Shown: positions 16,999 through 26,648, counted from the first letter of the stretch. The stretch is DNA of 64,000 bases from Halorussus aquaticus (GCF_024218795.1 NZ_CP100400.1:124001-188000); one strand, 5' to 3'. Numbers and translations: made by a program. Notes: generated by a model from the letters alone, not told the origin.

Positions 16999-17116
16999 GT
17001 GCCGTCTTCCGACGACCGCAGAATGCCGACGAAACTGTGGGTTATCGCACCGAGACGACTAATACCCAAATAATATACGGACACAGTTTATCTTATTTAT
17101 CGAAGGAGTAACTCAA

Positions 17117-17353
17117 ATGGGAATTCTTGATTCGTTTGGCGCACTAGTGAGTAGTATCGTCGCGGCAGTCGTGATGCTGGTCTTCGCCGTGCTGAGTTTC
17201 TTCGTCACGGTGTTCATCGTGCAGACGGGGGCCGGAATCGCCGGGTTCTCGCCGAGCGGCGACTTCGTCGTGCTGTCCGCGGCGATTCTCTCGACGGGTG
17301 CCATCGTCGCCGGGGCCACGCCGATGACGAGCCTCAGCGGCGTCACCGAGTAG
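17117..17353 (+). CDS. Small two-helix membrane protein
   Basis: A 78-residue protein, MGILDSFGALVSSIV, with hydrophobic segments at about 8-38 and 48-68. A ribosome site AAGGAG is at 17103-17108, 8 nt before ATG, and the AT-rich sequence TTATCTTATTTATC upstream can act as TATA element. No family recognised. It stands alone between the duplicated Usp tail and a convergent oxidoreductase gene. Confidence 0.65.
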   Translation: MGILDSFGALVSSIVAAVVMLVFAVLSFFVTVFIVQTGAGIAGFSPSGDFVVLSAAILSTGAIVAGATPMTSLSGVTE

Positions 17354-17470
17354 CGTTTCACTCGGTCGCTGGCGACCGGCGCATCGAACGACGGACGCTT
17401 CGCATCTCGAAAAATATCTTGCTCTGATACGACACAGCCACCTCCCGCAGACTCGTCTTCGCGCGGAACG

Positions 17471-18511
17471 CTATCCGAACCCCTCGGACTCGATACGGGA
17501 CTGGGGGATACCGAGTCGCTCGGCGGCCGTCACGAGACTGTAGACCATCGCGTTGATACCGCAGGCGTACACCTCGCTGTTCGTCGGGTCGAGGCGGGCC
17601 TCGACGCCGGACTGAGGCGTTTCGCGGAGCCAGCGTTCGAGTTCTTCGCCCAGTCCGGCGGTCACGGTCGTCGGGTCGGTGTGCTTGAGCAAGGCGTGCT
17701 GGACGTAGTCGGTCTCGCCGTCCCACTCCGAGAGGACGGGTTCGCGGCTCAGGCACGGCACGAAGTGGAAGTTCTCCCGCTGGCGCTGGAGTCGGCGAAA
17801 CACGTCGAGATACGGGAGGTCGTCGCGCCACGCCGCCCCGAGGAACAGCCAGACGTCCCGTCTGTCGCCCTCGTACTCGTCCCGGCCGGTCTCGAAGACG
17901 TACTCTATCATGCTCTTGAGCGGCGCGACCCCCGTCCCGGTGGCGAGGAACACCATGTCGCGCGGGGAGTGGTCCTGCAGGACGAGGTCGCCGTACGGTC
18001 CCCGAATCGTCAGTTCGTCGCCGACCGCGAGGTCGGCGCATATCTGGGGCGAGAGGCGACCGCCCGGAATCCGCCGGACGCAGATTTCGAGTTCGTCCTC
18101 CGTGGGCGAGTTCGCCAGCGAGTACGCCCGCGACGTGCCGTCGTACCGGAGTCCGACGTACTGTCCCGCGAGGAAATCCACGTCCGTCTCCGTGCGGAAG
18201 CGGGCGCTGGTGAGCATCGGTTTCGGTCTCTCGACCCGTTCGGCGAGCGTCGCGACTCGCCGAGCGACGCCCGGGTAGTCGTCGCGCGCGAGTCGCGTGG
18301 ATACCCGTTCGCAGTCCTCGCGTCTCTCGACGGGACCGTACTCGCGAGTCAGGCCGTGTTCGTCGAGTAATCGAGAGACTGCGGCCGTGACCTCCGACCG
18401 TCGGTCGCGGTCCATTCTGGTAACGCTCGTAACCTGCGCGGACTCGGTGATGAGCGGAAGGTCCGCGATGGCGTCGTGTTGGGACGCGTGTTCCCGTACC
18501 GGTACTGCCAT
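17471..18511 (-). CDS. FAD/NAD(P)-binding oxidoreductase (ferredoxin-reductase type)
   Basis: A 346-residue cytoplasmic flavoprotein of the ferredoxin-NADP reductase superfamily. FAD-binding RxYS is seen as RAYSLANSP (about residue 130). GPYGDL and ATGTGVAPLKSMI form the pyrophosphate/NAD(P) entry, and CGINAMV is the C-terminal nucleotide motif (usually CGxPxM). No 2Fe-2S or haemoglobin domain is attached, and residues 1-75 are an unassigned hydrophilic region. ATG 18511 is used; a TTG two codons earlier is less likely. Electron partner unknown. Confidence 0.82.
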   Translation of the reverse strand: MAVPVREHASQHDAIADLPLITESAQVTSVTRMDRDRRSEVTAAVSRLLDEHGLTREYGPVERREDCERVSTRLARDDYPGVARRVATLAERVERPKPMLTSARFRTETDVDFLAGQYVGLRYDGTSRAYSLANSPTEDELEICVRRIPGGRLSPQICADLAVGDELTIRGPYGDLVLQDHSPRDMVFLATGTGVAPLKSMIEYVFETGRDEYEGDRRDVWLFLGAAWRDDLPYLDVFRRLQRQRENFHFVPCLSREPVLSEWDGETDYVQHALLKHTDPTTVTAGLGEELERWLRETPQSGVEARLDPTNSEVYACGINAMVYSLVTAAERLGIPQSRIESEGFG

Positions 18512-18592
18512 ATCCAACGCCGGGACCGGAGGTGGAAATACGTAGCGATAGCCGACGGATGCTGCGCTCGCCGGTTCTCTCTACGGGCGCTC

Positions 18593-19966
18593 CTACGCGA
18601 CTCCGACCGCCGGATACGCCCCGACGACGCCGGAGGCGGCGTTCGTCGGCGAGTCGCGTCGGTCGAACGCGTCGGTCGGTGGCGACCGAAGCGCTCGCGC
18701 CGCCGAGACGTCGCCGTCTTCGCGAATCACGACGACCGTCACGTCCTGCTGGGTCCGCCGTTCGATTCGTTCCCGGAGGGATTCCGCCGTGTTCGCCGAA
18801 CCACCGACGGTCCGAATCGTTACCGTCGAGGGGTGTCGGAGGAAGAGTTCGGTCCGGTACGAGAACTCGACCGAGAGGACCTGCGCGTCCGTCTCGGACG
18901 TGATGTCGCCGACCGTCTGCTCGAACTCCGTGTTCTCCGAGATGTTGACGGTCGTGACGGCGAGCGACGACGAGAGGACGAGGACGGCCGCGAGGAGCAA
19001 GGCCGCGCGCCGGACGACCGCCCGGCGGGCGGTTCGCTCGGCGACCCAGTGTTTCGGCCGGTAACCCTGAACCCAGAGCGTGGCGAGACTCGCGACGTTG
19101 ATGGAGAGGACGTTGATGAGGACGAGAATGGCCGCGCTCACCGCGGCGGTCACGTCGCCGTAGGCGATACCGAGACCGACCGTCGCCGCCGGTGGGATGA
19201 GGGCGACCGCGATGGCGACGCCGACGAGCGCGACGCTCGTCGTGCTGGTGAGCGACATCGCACCGGCCACGCCCGCGCCGAGCGCGACCACGAGCGCGAG
19301 GGCACCCGGATTGATTCGCTCCGCGACCTGCCCGATGAGTCGAATCTCGGCGTGGGGTAGGAACGTCGCGCGGACGAGGCCGCCGAACGCGGCGGCGCTC
19401 CCGACCGCGACGAGCAGGCCCGCGAACTGCGCCTTCACGCTCGTCCGAAAGAGGTCGTCCTCGTCGAGGATGCTGCCCACGCTCGCGGCGATTGCCGGAC
19501 CGATGAGCGGGGCGATGACCATCGACCCCACGACGACCGCTGCGCTGTTCATCAGGAGACCGGCGGTCGCGATAATCGTACTCAGAACCGTGAAGACCAC
19601 GTAGTTGGCCGTAATCGGCGCTATCTCCGCGGCCCGCGCGCGGAGTTCCTCCCGCGCGATTCGACCGTTCGTCTCCTCGATGGTCTCCTCGGCCGTCGGT
19701 CCGTCGTGTCGCTGGCGCTCGAACCGGTCCGAGAGGACCGTTTCGAGTTTGCTGACCGTCACGTACCCCTTCCGTTGGACGCCGATAGCCCGGAGGTCGT
19801 CCAGAAGCGCCTCCACGTCTTCGGGTTCCGTGGGGACGAACACGAGCGCCGCGTAGTCGCGCCCCGACGTCTCGTCGGTGAGAAAGTAATCGACGTCGGC
19901 CTCCGACAGCACCGACTCGACGCCGTCGCGCTTGCCGACGGGCACGGCGATCTGGAGGAATCGCAT
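18593..19966 (-). CDS. DUF389 / TIGR00341-family membrane protein
   Basis: A 457-residue protein starting MRFLQIAVPVGKRDG. Residues 1-85 are a soluble ACT-like domain. Residues about 115-340 are hydrophobic helices including SAAVVVGSMVIAPLIGPA and LIPPAATVGLGIAYGD, characteristic of DUF389 proteins. The C-terminal 110 residues form a second soluble region. Function is unknown; transport has been suggested for the family. A 139-nt gap separates it from the K+ channel gene transcribed in the same direction. Confidence 0.85.
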   Translation of the reverse strand: MRFLQIAVPVGKRDGVESVLSEADVDYFLTDETSGRDYAALVFVPTEPEDVEALLDDLRAIGVQRKGYVTVSKLETVLSDRFERQRHDGPTAEETIEETNGRIAREELRARAAEIAPITANYVVFTVLSTIIATAGLLMNSAAVVVGSMVIAPLIGPAIAASVGSILDEDDLFRTSVKAQFAGLLVAVGSAAAFGGLVRATFLPHAEIRLIGQVAERINPGALALVVALGAGVAGAMSLTSTTSVALVGVAIAVALIPPAATVGLGIAYGDVTAAVSAAILVLINVLSINVASLATLWVQGYRPKHWVAERTARRAVVRRAALLLAAVLVLSSSLAVTTVNISENTEFEQTVGDITSETDAQVLSVEFSYRTELFLRHPSTVTIRTVGGSANTAESLRERIERRTQQDVTVVVIREDGDVSAARALRSPPTDAFDRRDSPTNAASGVVGAYPAVGVA

Positions 19967-20105
19967 ATCAGGGTGCTACCGTCCCGGCTCAAATAACCTT
20001 GGGAATCGCGGAATAGAAACGCTACTCGGTGACGGTGACCCGCGACTATCGGGCGATGGAATCACGGACTCACCGTCGGGTGCGGGTTCTGACCGCGAGT
20101 CGGAC

Positions 20106-21275
20106 TCAGCGGTTCGCCGACTCGCCCGCGAGTTTCTCGGCGACGCTCTCCATCCCGTCGCTCCCCAGCGCCGAGCGCACCAGCAGATGGCCGCCGATGG
20201 TCGCGGGACTGATGACCGTGTCCGCGCCCGCCCGCTTGAGTTTGACCACGTTCTCGCGGTCGGTGGCGGCCGCCACGATGCGCACGTCCGGATTGAGTTG
20301 GCTTGCGGTCAGCACCGCCAACGCGTCCTCGGCGTCGTTGTTCGTGGCCGCGACGACGGCCCGGGCCTCCTCGATGCCGACCCGTCTGAGCGGGTCCTCG
20401 TCGCTGGGGTCGGCTTTCAGCACCTTGTATCCCCGGTCGGAGAGTTCGGTCGCGCGCTGTTGGTCGGGCGTGACGACGACGAACTCCACCTGTTCGTCGA
20501 GTTCGGTCAGTATCGGTTCGGTCAGGTCGCCGTAGCCGAGGACGACCACGTGGTCCTCGAGGAGTTCGAGTTGTGATTCTGTCATTCTTCCGAGTGCGGT
20601 CGCGAGGCGCGCTTCGATGGCGGGACCCAGCAGGGACGCGAGCGCGACGGCGAACGTCGTGGCACCGAGGACGACCACCGTCAGGCCGAACAGGCGGGCG
20701 GTCTGGGTCGCGGGCGCGGCGTCGCCGTAACCCACGGTACTGGCCGTCACGAGCGTGTAGTAGAACGCGTCCAACAGCGTGTTGACCCCGTTGAACTGGT
20801 CGGCCAGCGCGTACGTGCCCGCGGTTCCGTACACCAGTACGCCCACGAGCGCGGCCATGGCGGCCAGTTGAGTGGTCGTGAAATCGACCTCGCGGTCGAA
20901 CCGGCGTCTCCCGACGACGACCACCGGGAGCGCGGCCGCCGAGAGGACGACCAGCGGGAGCGAGTAGGGACTCGACTGGACCAACCCCTGCGCCGCGGTC
21001 AGCGGCAGGAGCAGCACCGTCGAGTACCACGAGAGTCGGAGCCCCCGACGCATTCCGAGGGCGCTGGCGAGCATCAGGAATCCGGTCAGCGTCCCGGTGA
21101 ACCCGGCGGTCTCCTTGGCCCACTGGGGAATCTGCCCGCCGAAGAGGCTCTGGGCCGACGCCGCGGTGAAGCCGATGCTGGAGATGCCGGTCGCTATCGA
21201 GAGAACCGCCACCGCCAACGTCAGCGTCACGGTGAGTCGAACGCCGATTCGGCGTCGCCACGTCGCCGCCTCCAT
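20106..21275 (-). CDS. Potassium channel with RCK (TrkA-N) domain
   Basis: A 389-residue protein. The N-terminal half has several hydrophobic helices and a pore with selectivity filter TVGYGD (residues 180-185) followed by an inner helix. From about residue 243 a Rossmann RCK domain begins (DHVVVLGYGDLTEPIL; then AVVAATNNDAEDAL), which should bind NAD(H) or nucleotide and gate the pore. ATG 21275 (MEAATWRRR) was chosen; the longer frame upstream lacks sense. Divergent from a pair of RCK-C-like genes, so they probably form one K+ module. Confidence 0.88.
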   Translation of the reverse strand: MEAATWRRRIGVRLTVTLTLAVAVLSIATGISSIGFTAASAQSLFGGQIPQWAKETAGFTGTLTGFLMLASALGMRRGLRLSWYSTVLLLPLTAAQGLVQSSPYSLPLVVLSAAALPVVVVGRRRFDREVDFTTTQLAAMAALVGVLVYGTAGTYALADQFNGVNTLLDAFYYTLVTASTVGYGDAAPATQTARLFGLTVVVLGATTFAVALASLLGPAIEARLATALGRMTESQLELLEDHVVVLGYGDLTEPILTELDEQVEFVVVTPDQQRATELSDRGYKVLKADPSDEDPLRRVGIEEARAVVAATNNDAEDALAVLTASQLNPDVRIVAAATDRENVVKLKRAGADTVISPATIGGHLLVRSALGSDGMESVAEKLAGESANR

Positions 21276-21437
21276 ACCGGTTCTGTCGCGGTCACCCCAA
21301 ATAAACCGTCGGTACTCCGCGAGGACTCGTCGGCGGTCCGACAGTCGGTCGTCGCTCCGCCGCGCCGGACCGTCGGCGGTCCGGTGACCCCGCGTCGATA
21401 GTTCTTTGGGGATGGTCTGTCTGTCCGGAACGTACGA

Positions 21438-22772
21438 ATGCTCCTCGTCCCGGACCTCCTCGTCGAACTCCTCCTCGGCATCTACATCGGAGTTCTGACC
21501 GCCGTCGTGCCCGCGCTGGTGGCGTGGTCGCTCGGATTCACGTTCAAGTACTTCACGGGCGTCACGATTCCCGGGTTCGGTGTGCTGGTGTTCGGGGTCG
21601 CCATCGCCGGGATTCAGGGCGGCCTGCTCGGCCTGCTCGACCCCCAGTTCGTGGCCTCGCCCACGGCGCTGGTGTCGGCGCTCGTCGTGATGATGGCGAC
21701 GCTCTACGCCCACTCGCAGGGCGACAAGATGGGCGCGGAGTTCCCGCGTCGGTTCACCGTCCGGGGTCTCCGGGAGCGCGGCCTGTCCGCCGACGCGGTC
21801 GAGCGCGTGGGTCGGTTCGGACAAGTGCGGGTTCGGGTGGCGGGCGAGGTCGGCGACGTGGAGGGGTATCCGCCCCTCACCGACGACCTCAGGGCGACCC
21901 TGCGGGACGGCGAGTGGACCTTCCCCGCCGACCTCCCGCTGTCGGAACTCGAACTCCGCCTCGAAGAGCGACTCCGGACCGACCACGACCTCGCGGAGGT
22001 GTCGGCCAGCATCGACTCGCGCGGTCGGGCGACCGTCAGCGCGGCCCCGCCAGCGGGCGCGCTCTCGCGGCGCGTCCCGAAGGGCCAGCGCGCGGTCTCG
22101 GTGGACGCGCTGGTTCCGACGGGGCTTGCACGCAACGACGAGGTGACGGTCTCGACGGCCGAGGCGACGGTGGACGGCACCGTCCTGAGCGCCCGGTCCG
22201 GGGAGACCGCCTCGGCCCCGCCGACGAGTCGTCCGGCCGCGCCCGACGACGAATCGGACGAGGACCCCGACGCGAGCGTCGCGAGCGTGACCCCGACTGC
22301 GAGCGCGGGCGGTGCGCGGGCGACCGGCGGGGACGGCCGGGTGACCCTCGCCGTGTCGCGGCGCGACGCCGAGACCCTGCTCGGGACGGCGTCGGCCGAC
22401 CTCCGGGTCCGCGCCCGAGGCACCCGTCGGGAGTTCGAACTCCTCTCGCTCCTCCGGCGCGACGGCAAGCGAATCCAGCGAATCGAACTGGCGGCGGGCG
22501 GTCCCCTCGACGGCGTGACGCTCGGCGGGGCGGCGCTGCGCGAGCGGTGGAGCGTCGCGGTGCTGGCGGTCCGGCGCGGCGGGACGTGGACGGTCGCGCC
22601 CCGCGGCACGACCGGACTCGCGGCGGGCGACGAACTCTACGTCGTCGGGTCCCGCGAGGCGCTGGACCGCTTCGAGGAAGTCGGTCGGAGTCCGACCGCG
22701 ACGGAGGCGGGTCGGAGTTCGGGTGACGCGGCGACCGGTCGGCGTTCCGGCGACTCGGAGGTGAACCGATGA
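21438..22772 (+). CDS. Membrane protein with TrkA-C/RCK-C-like domain (1)
   Basis: A 444-residue protein. Three hydrophobic helices (about 5-35, 43-70, 75-92) are followed by a soluble region. Residues about 345-420 look like RCK-C (IELAAGGPLDGVTLGG, GDELYVVGSREALDRF), a ligand-binding module of K+ transport regulators. A Ser/Pro/Asp-rich linker lies at about 255-300. It overlaps the next, related gene by 4 nt. A ribosome site for that gene (GGAGGTGA) lies inside its 3' end. Possible accessory subunit of the adjacent channel, by inference. Confidence 0.72.
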   Translation: MLLVPDLLVELLLGIYIGVLTAVVPALVAWSLGFTFKYFTGVTIPGFGVLVFGVAIAGIQGGLLGLLDPQFVASPTALVSALVVMMATLYAHSQGDKMGAEFPRRFTVRGLRERGLSADAVERVGRFGQVRVRVAGEVGDVEGYPPLTDDLRATLRDGEWTFPADLPLSELELRLEERLRTDHDLAEVSASIDSRGRATVSAAPPAGALSRRVPKGQRAVSVDALVPTGLARNDEVTVSTAEATVDGTVLSARSGETASAPPTSRPAAPDDESDEDPDASVASVTPTASAGGARATGGDGRVTLAVSRRDAETLLGTASADLRVRARGTRREFELLSLLRRDGKRIQRIELAAGGPLDGVTLGGAALRERWSVAVLAVRRGGTWTVAPRGTTGLAAGDELYVVGSREALDRFEEVGRSPTATEAGRSSGDAATGRRSGDSEVNR

Positions 22773-23953
22773 GTCTCCTCACCGCACTCGAACGCCCGGC
22801 GATGGCGGTCCTGCGCGTGGTCGGTCTCTCGCTGCTCGCCGGGGGCGTGGCCACCGTGGCGGGCGTGGGTTACCGGTCGTACACCCACGAAGAGATGCCG
22901 GAGGGATTGGCCGTGCTGGTCGGTATGGGCGTCGTGGGCGCGTGGCTGAACACCACCACGGCGCTCCGGCAGTTCCTCAGCACCGGGGAGGCCGGGCCGA
23001 CCCCGGAAACCGCGCTCGTCAACGTCGCGGCGTTCGTCTTCGGTGCGGCGGCGGCCGCAATCGGCGCGCGGTCGGGCGCTCGCATCCTCGCGGGCGTGGT
23101 CGGCTACGACGCCGAGGTGAGTCGGTTCGTCGGGTCGGTGGGCCGGTTCGTCGCGGTCGAACTCCCCGAGGAAATCGAGGACATCGACGGCTACGAACCC
23201 CTCGACGCCGCGACGCGCGAGACCATCGCGGGCAAGACGCTCCGGTTCCCCCGGGGTCTCTCTCGCGCCGAACTCACCGAGCGCCTCGCCGAGCGACTCC
23301 GGGACGACTACGGGGCGGGTCACGTGGACGTGGAACTCGCCGACGACGGCACCGTCGAGTTCCTCGCGGTCGGGGGACGCGTGTCGGGACTCGGGCCGAC
23401 GCTCGCGCCGGGGACGGTCGCGGTCGCGGTCCGGGCGGACCCGGCGTTCGGTGCCAGCGCGGGCGACTTCGTGCAGGTGTGGCGGCGTAACTCGTCGGCG
23501 GCGGGCGACGCGGACGCCGCCCCCGAGCGCGTCGCCACGGCCGAACTCCGGGCGGCGGTGGACGACGTGGCGACCCTCGCGCTGGACGCCGCCGACGCGG
23601 CCCGCCTCGACCGCGACACCGAGTATCGCCTCGTGACGCTCCCGGCGGAACTCCGCGCGGACCGGGAGTTCTCCGCGCGCCTCCGCGCGGCCGACGAGAC
23701 GTTCGGCGCGGTCACCCTCACCGAAGCGAGTCCGCTGGTCGGCGCGCCGGTGGCGAGCATCGACGCGACGGTGGTCGCGGTGCGCGACGCGACGGGCGTG
23801 GAGACGATTCCGGCCGACGACCGCCGTCTCGCGCCCGGCGACACCCTCTACGTGGTCGGACGGCCCGACACGCTCCGACGCATCGAGGCCGCGGCGAGCG
23901 AGGCGACGCCGACCGAGAGCGAGGACGAGGCGGCGGTCTCCGGCCGGAAGTGA
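22769..23953 (+). CDS. Membrane protein with TrkA-C/RCK-C-like domain (2)
   Basis: A 394-residue protein with the same build as its upstream neighbour: three N-terminal hydrophobic helices, a middle soluble domain (DIDGYEPLDAATRE resembles DVEGYPPLTDDLRA of the neighbour) and a C-terminal RCK-C-like region (LTEASPLVGAPVASID, GDTLYVVGRPDTLRRIE). The two are probably ancient tandem duplicates that form a heteromer. ATG 22769 overlaps the upstream stop and follows GGAGGTGA at 22757-22764. Confidence 0.72.
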   Translation: MSLLTALERPAMAVLRVVGLSLLAGGVATVAGVGYRSYTHEEMPEGLAVLVGMGVVGAWLNTTTALRQFLSTGEAGPTPETALVNVAAFVFGAAAAAIGARSGARILAGVVGYDAEVSRFVGSVGRFVAVELPEEIEDIDGYEPLDAATRETIAGKTLRFPRGLSRAELTERLAERLRDDYGAGHVDVELADDGTVEFLAVGGRVSGLGPTLAPGTVAVAVRADPAFGASAGDFVQVWRRNSSAAGDADAAPERVATAELRAAVDDVATLALDAADAARLDRDTEYRLVTLPAELRADREFSARLRAADETFGAVTLTEASPLVGAPVASIDATVVAVRDATGVETIPADDRRLAPGDTLYVVGRPDTLRRIEAAASEATPTESEDEAAVSGRK

Positions 23954-24090
23954 GCGATTCGCCCGTCCTCCCGCACGTTCGCGGTTTGCGGTGGTGCGGT
24001 TTTCCGTGACCTGCGTAGCCGACTCGTCTCCATCTCCGTCTCCCTTCGGGGAGCGATGGAACAAAGGCCGACCGACCCGAAGGTTCCGGC

Positions 24091-24366
24091 ATGGAGTGGA
24101 AGTTGTTCGCCGACCTCGCCGAAATCGCGGGCGGGAAGCAGGTGGAAGTGGAGACCGGTCCCGGCGAGACGGTCGGCGCGGCGCTGGCGGAACTGGTCGC
24201 CGAACACCCGGACCTCGAGGCGCGCATCTACGACGATGACGGCGACCTGCGCGACCACATCAACGTCCTCCGGAATGGGACGAACGTCCACACCGAGGAC
24301 GGACTCGACACCGAACTCGAAGACGGCGACGAACTCGCGCTGTTTCCCCCGGTCAGCGGCGGGTGA
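24091..24366 (+). CDS. samp1: Ubiquitin-like small archaeal modifier protein (SAMP1-like)
   Basis: A 91-residue beta-grasp protein of the MoaD/ThiS group, MEWKLFADLAEIAGG through DELALFPPVSGG. The C-terminal Gly-Gly (90-91) is the site for adenylation by UbaA/E1 and isopeptide or thiocarboxylate formation. The start, the DHINVLRNG core and LFPPVSGG end match Haloferax SAMP1 as I remember it, a protein used both as conjugated modifier and for molybdopterin sulfur transfer. A JAMM protease that could remove it is at 45900-46361. Confidence 0.88.
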   Translation: MEWKLFADLAEIAGGKQVEVETGPGETVGAALAELVAEHPDLEARIYDDDGDLRDHINVLRNGTNVHTEDGLDTELEDGDELALFPPVSGG

Positions 24367-24476
24367 CCCGGACCGGACCCAGTCGCCTCGCGCCCCCGGC
24401 GTAGGGAGCGCCTGAACTCCGGGAGGCGTCGCTTTCTCCCCGGGTCGTCGCAGCCAGAAGTTCTTAACGATGGGGT

Positions 24477-24492
24477 CCGTTACTCGTAACGG
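24477..24492. promoter_or_regulatory. Perfect 16-bp palindrome at the start of the membrane-protein gene
   Basis: CCGTTAC-TC-GTAACGG ends 2 nt before ATG 24495, with a TATA-like TTCTTAAC at about 24459-24466. It therefore sits at the expected transcription start. It could be an operator, or a hairpin in the first bases of the mRNA. Confidence 0.5.
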
Positions 24493-24494
24493 AG

Positions 24495-25730
24495 ATGGGG
24501 TCGGGGGACTCCGGAAACGACACGCTCGACGAGTTGGTGCCAGAGCATCGCTCGCTCGACACGCTGATACCGGGCGACCGGGGCGCACCGTCGTCGCTCG
24601 GCGAGCGCGTCGCTCACTGGTTCCTCCTGCGGGGCGAGCGCGCCCACGTCACGCTGGTCCTGCTGGTCGCGGTCCTCGTCGTCCTGTTGGCGATGTCGGT
24701 CGTTCGACCGGTGGACGTGTACGCGCTGCTCAAGGACACGAACACGGTTCAGACGCTGTTCAACACGCTGTTGAGCGGCATGATTCTGCTGGTCTCGGTG
24801 GTCGTCTCCATCAACTCCATCGTCCTCTCCGAGGAGATAACCGACATCGAACACCAGCGCGAGCGAATCGACGCCTCGATTCAGTATCGCGGGCAGATAG
24901 AGCAGTTCATCGAGGGCGACGTGAGTCCGGCGCGTCCGGCCGAGTTCCTCCGGGCCATCCTCAAGATAATCGACCAGCAGTCCTCGACGCTCGCCGACAT
25001 CGCGGCCCGGAGCGACGACGAGGAGTTCCGCAGGGAGGCCGAGACCTTCTCGGACAACATCACCGACGAGGCCGAGCGCGCGGGCGAGACGCTGACCGAC
25101 GCCCAGTTCGGCACCTTCAGAGTCCTGCTCGCGGGGCTGAACTACGACTACTCGTGGCAACTCCACGTCGCCCGCCGGTTCCAGCGCAAGTACGGCGAGG
25201 GACTGGACGACGACGAGCAGGCGGCGATAGAGGACATCGTGGAGACGCTGAAGGTGTTCGCCACCGGCCGGGAGTACTTCAAGTCGCTGTACTACAAGCG
25301 CGAGTTCGCCCACCTGTCGAGCAGACTGCTGTACGTCTCGCTGCCCGCCATCATCGTCACCTCCTACGTCCTGCTGGCGCTCGACACCAACCTCTTCCCG
25401 CAGGTGTCGCTGTTCACGCTGTCGCCGCTGATGGTGTTCGTCAGCGTCGCCTACACCATCGCGCTCGTTCCGTACCTGATGCTCACCGCGTACGTCATCC
25501 GCGCGATGGCGGTGACGCTCCGGACGCTCGCCTCCGGTCCGTTCATCCTCGAACCGGGCGGCGAGTTCGAGGACTTCGACTGGGAGGAGGACGACGTGGA
25601 GGTGTCGGACCCGAACATCCCGACGGAACACGACGAGCGGACCGCCGACGAACGCACGGACGACGAACAGGAGGACGAACGGGCGGCCGAGAAAGAGCGC
25701 GCCGACGAGCGAACCGCCGAAGACGACTAG
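24495..25730 (+). CDS. Four-helix membrane protein with cytoplasmic helical domain, paralogue A
   Basis: A 411-residue protein of unknown function. Helices lie at about 55-75, 88-112, 280-305 and 315-345. The segment between (115-270) is charged and helical, with FNTLLSGMILLVSVVVSINS and the conserved NYDYSW and REYFKSLY. The Asp/Glu-rich tail has DERTADE-type repeats. It is clearly related to the gene at 46428-47432 over the whole core. The 3' end overlaps the convergent GNAT gene by 4 nt. I do not recognise a named family; a small channel or mechanosensor is only a guess. Confidence 0.7.
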   Translation: MGSGDSGNDTLDELVPEHRSLDTLIPGDRGAPSSLGERVAHWFLLRGERAHVTLVLLVAVLVVLLAMSVVRPVDVYALLKDTNTVQTLFNTLLSGMILLVSVVVSINSIVLSEEITDIEHQRERIDASIQYRGQIEQFIEGDVSPARPAEFLRAILKIIDQQSSTLADIAARSDDEEFRREAETFSDNITDEAERAGETLTDAQFGTFRVLLAGLNYDYSWQLHVARRFQRKYGEGLDDDEQAAIEDIVETLKVFATGREYFKSLYYKREFAHLSSRLLYVSLPAIIVTSYVLLALDTNLFPQVSLFTLSPLMVFVSVAYTIALVPYLMLTAYVIRAMAVTLRTLASGPFILEPGGEFEDFDWEEDDVEVSDPNIPTEHDERTADERTDDEQEDERAAEKERADERTAEDD

Positions 25731-26647
25731 CGCGTGAGGTCCGCCGCCAGCACGAAGTCGGGTTCGTCGGAGACTTCGACCCGGCACAGCGCCGCGTCGC
25801 TGACCGCCCGTACCGTCTCGGGTATCAGCATCCGGACGCGGTCGGCCCCGCGCTCGGCGGCGTCGCGGGCGACGGCGTCGAACAGCGCGTCCGCGCTGGC
25901 CGCGTCCTCCCACGCACCCACGCCGTACTCGACCCACCGGTCGGTCTCGTCGCCGCCGTCGTCCGCGTCCTCGGCCGGGCGCTCGTACTCCCGGACCCTG
26001 TGGGTGAACCCTCTCGTCCCGTCGTCCTGCACGACGAACAGGCCCCCGTCGTCGGCCGCGGTCCGGAGGTGGTCGCGCGTGAGTTGGGAGACCGCCCACG
26101 TCTCCACGTCGTCGAGCGCGAGGCCCCGGAGGTGGTCGCGGGCGTCGCCGCCGGTCCAGAACCGCCACGCCGCCTCGGGGTCGGCGGTGATTTCGGCGTC
26201 GGGGTCGGCGTCCGGGTCGGGGTCGGGGAGCGCCCACCGGAACTCCGTGGCGGGGTCGTAGCCGGTCGCCCGCGACTGGCCGAGACCGGGGACGTTCCAC
26301 GAGAACACCATGTTTCGCATCACGGTCGCGCCCTGCTTGCGCGCCCACGAGAACAGGTCTTCGGTCATGCGACTGGCGACGCCGCGCCCGCGGAACGCGG
26401 GGTTGACTCGCATCCCCTGTCCCCACGACTCCCAGTCCGAGAGTAGGACGCACTGGACGACGCCCGCGATGTCGTCGCCCGCGTCGGCGACCACGGTCCG
26501 GCGGTCGTCGCCGTCTATCCAGTCGTGGTAGATGTCCGGGATGTAGTCGCCGCCCTCTCGATCGGGCCACGTGTTCTGCGTGAACGCCGCTATCTCTTCG
26601 TAGTCCTCGTGGCGGGCCTCCCGCAACTGAATCGTCGCGCCCGTCAT
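25727..26647 (-). CDS. GNAT-family N-acetyltransferase
   Basis: A 306-residue protein. The N-terminal 110 residues are a GNAT fold: MTGATIQLREARHEDYEEI, then VNPAFRGRGVASRMTEDL, the acetyl-CoA pyrophosphate loop (R/Q-x-x-G-x-G/A). The C-terminal half (EITADPEAAWRFW onwards) looks like a second, degenerate GNAT-type half. It starts one nucleotide after the gatD stop, so it is translated from the gatD transcript. Substrate unknown. Confidence 0.8.
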   Translation of the reverse strand: MTGATIQLREARHEDYEEIAAFTQNTWPDREGGDYIPDIYHDWIDGDDRRTVVADAGDDIAGVVQCVLLSDWESWGQGMRVNPAFRGRGVASRMTEDLFSWARKQGATVMRNMVFSWNVPGLGQSRATGYDPATEFRWALPDPDPDADPDAEITADPEAAWRFWTGGDARDHLRGLALDDVETWAVSQLTRDHLRTAADDGGLFVVQDDGTRGFTHRVREYERPAEDADDGGDETDRWVEYGVGAWEDAASADALFDAVARDAAERGADRVRMLIPETVRAVSDAALCRVEVSDEPDFVLAADLTR

Positions 26648-26648
26648 C

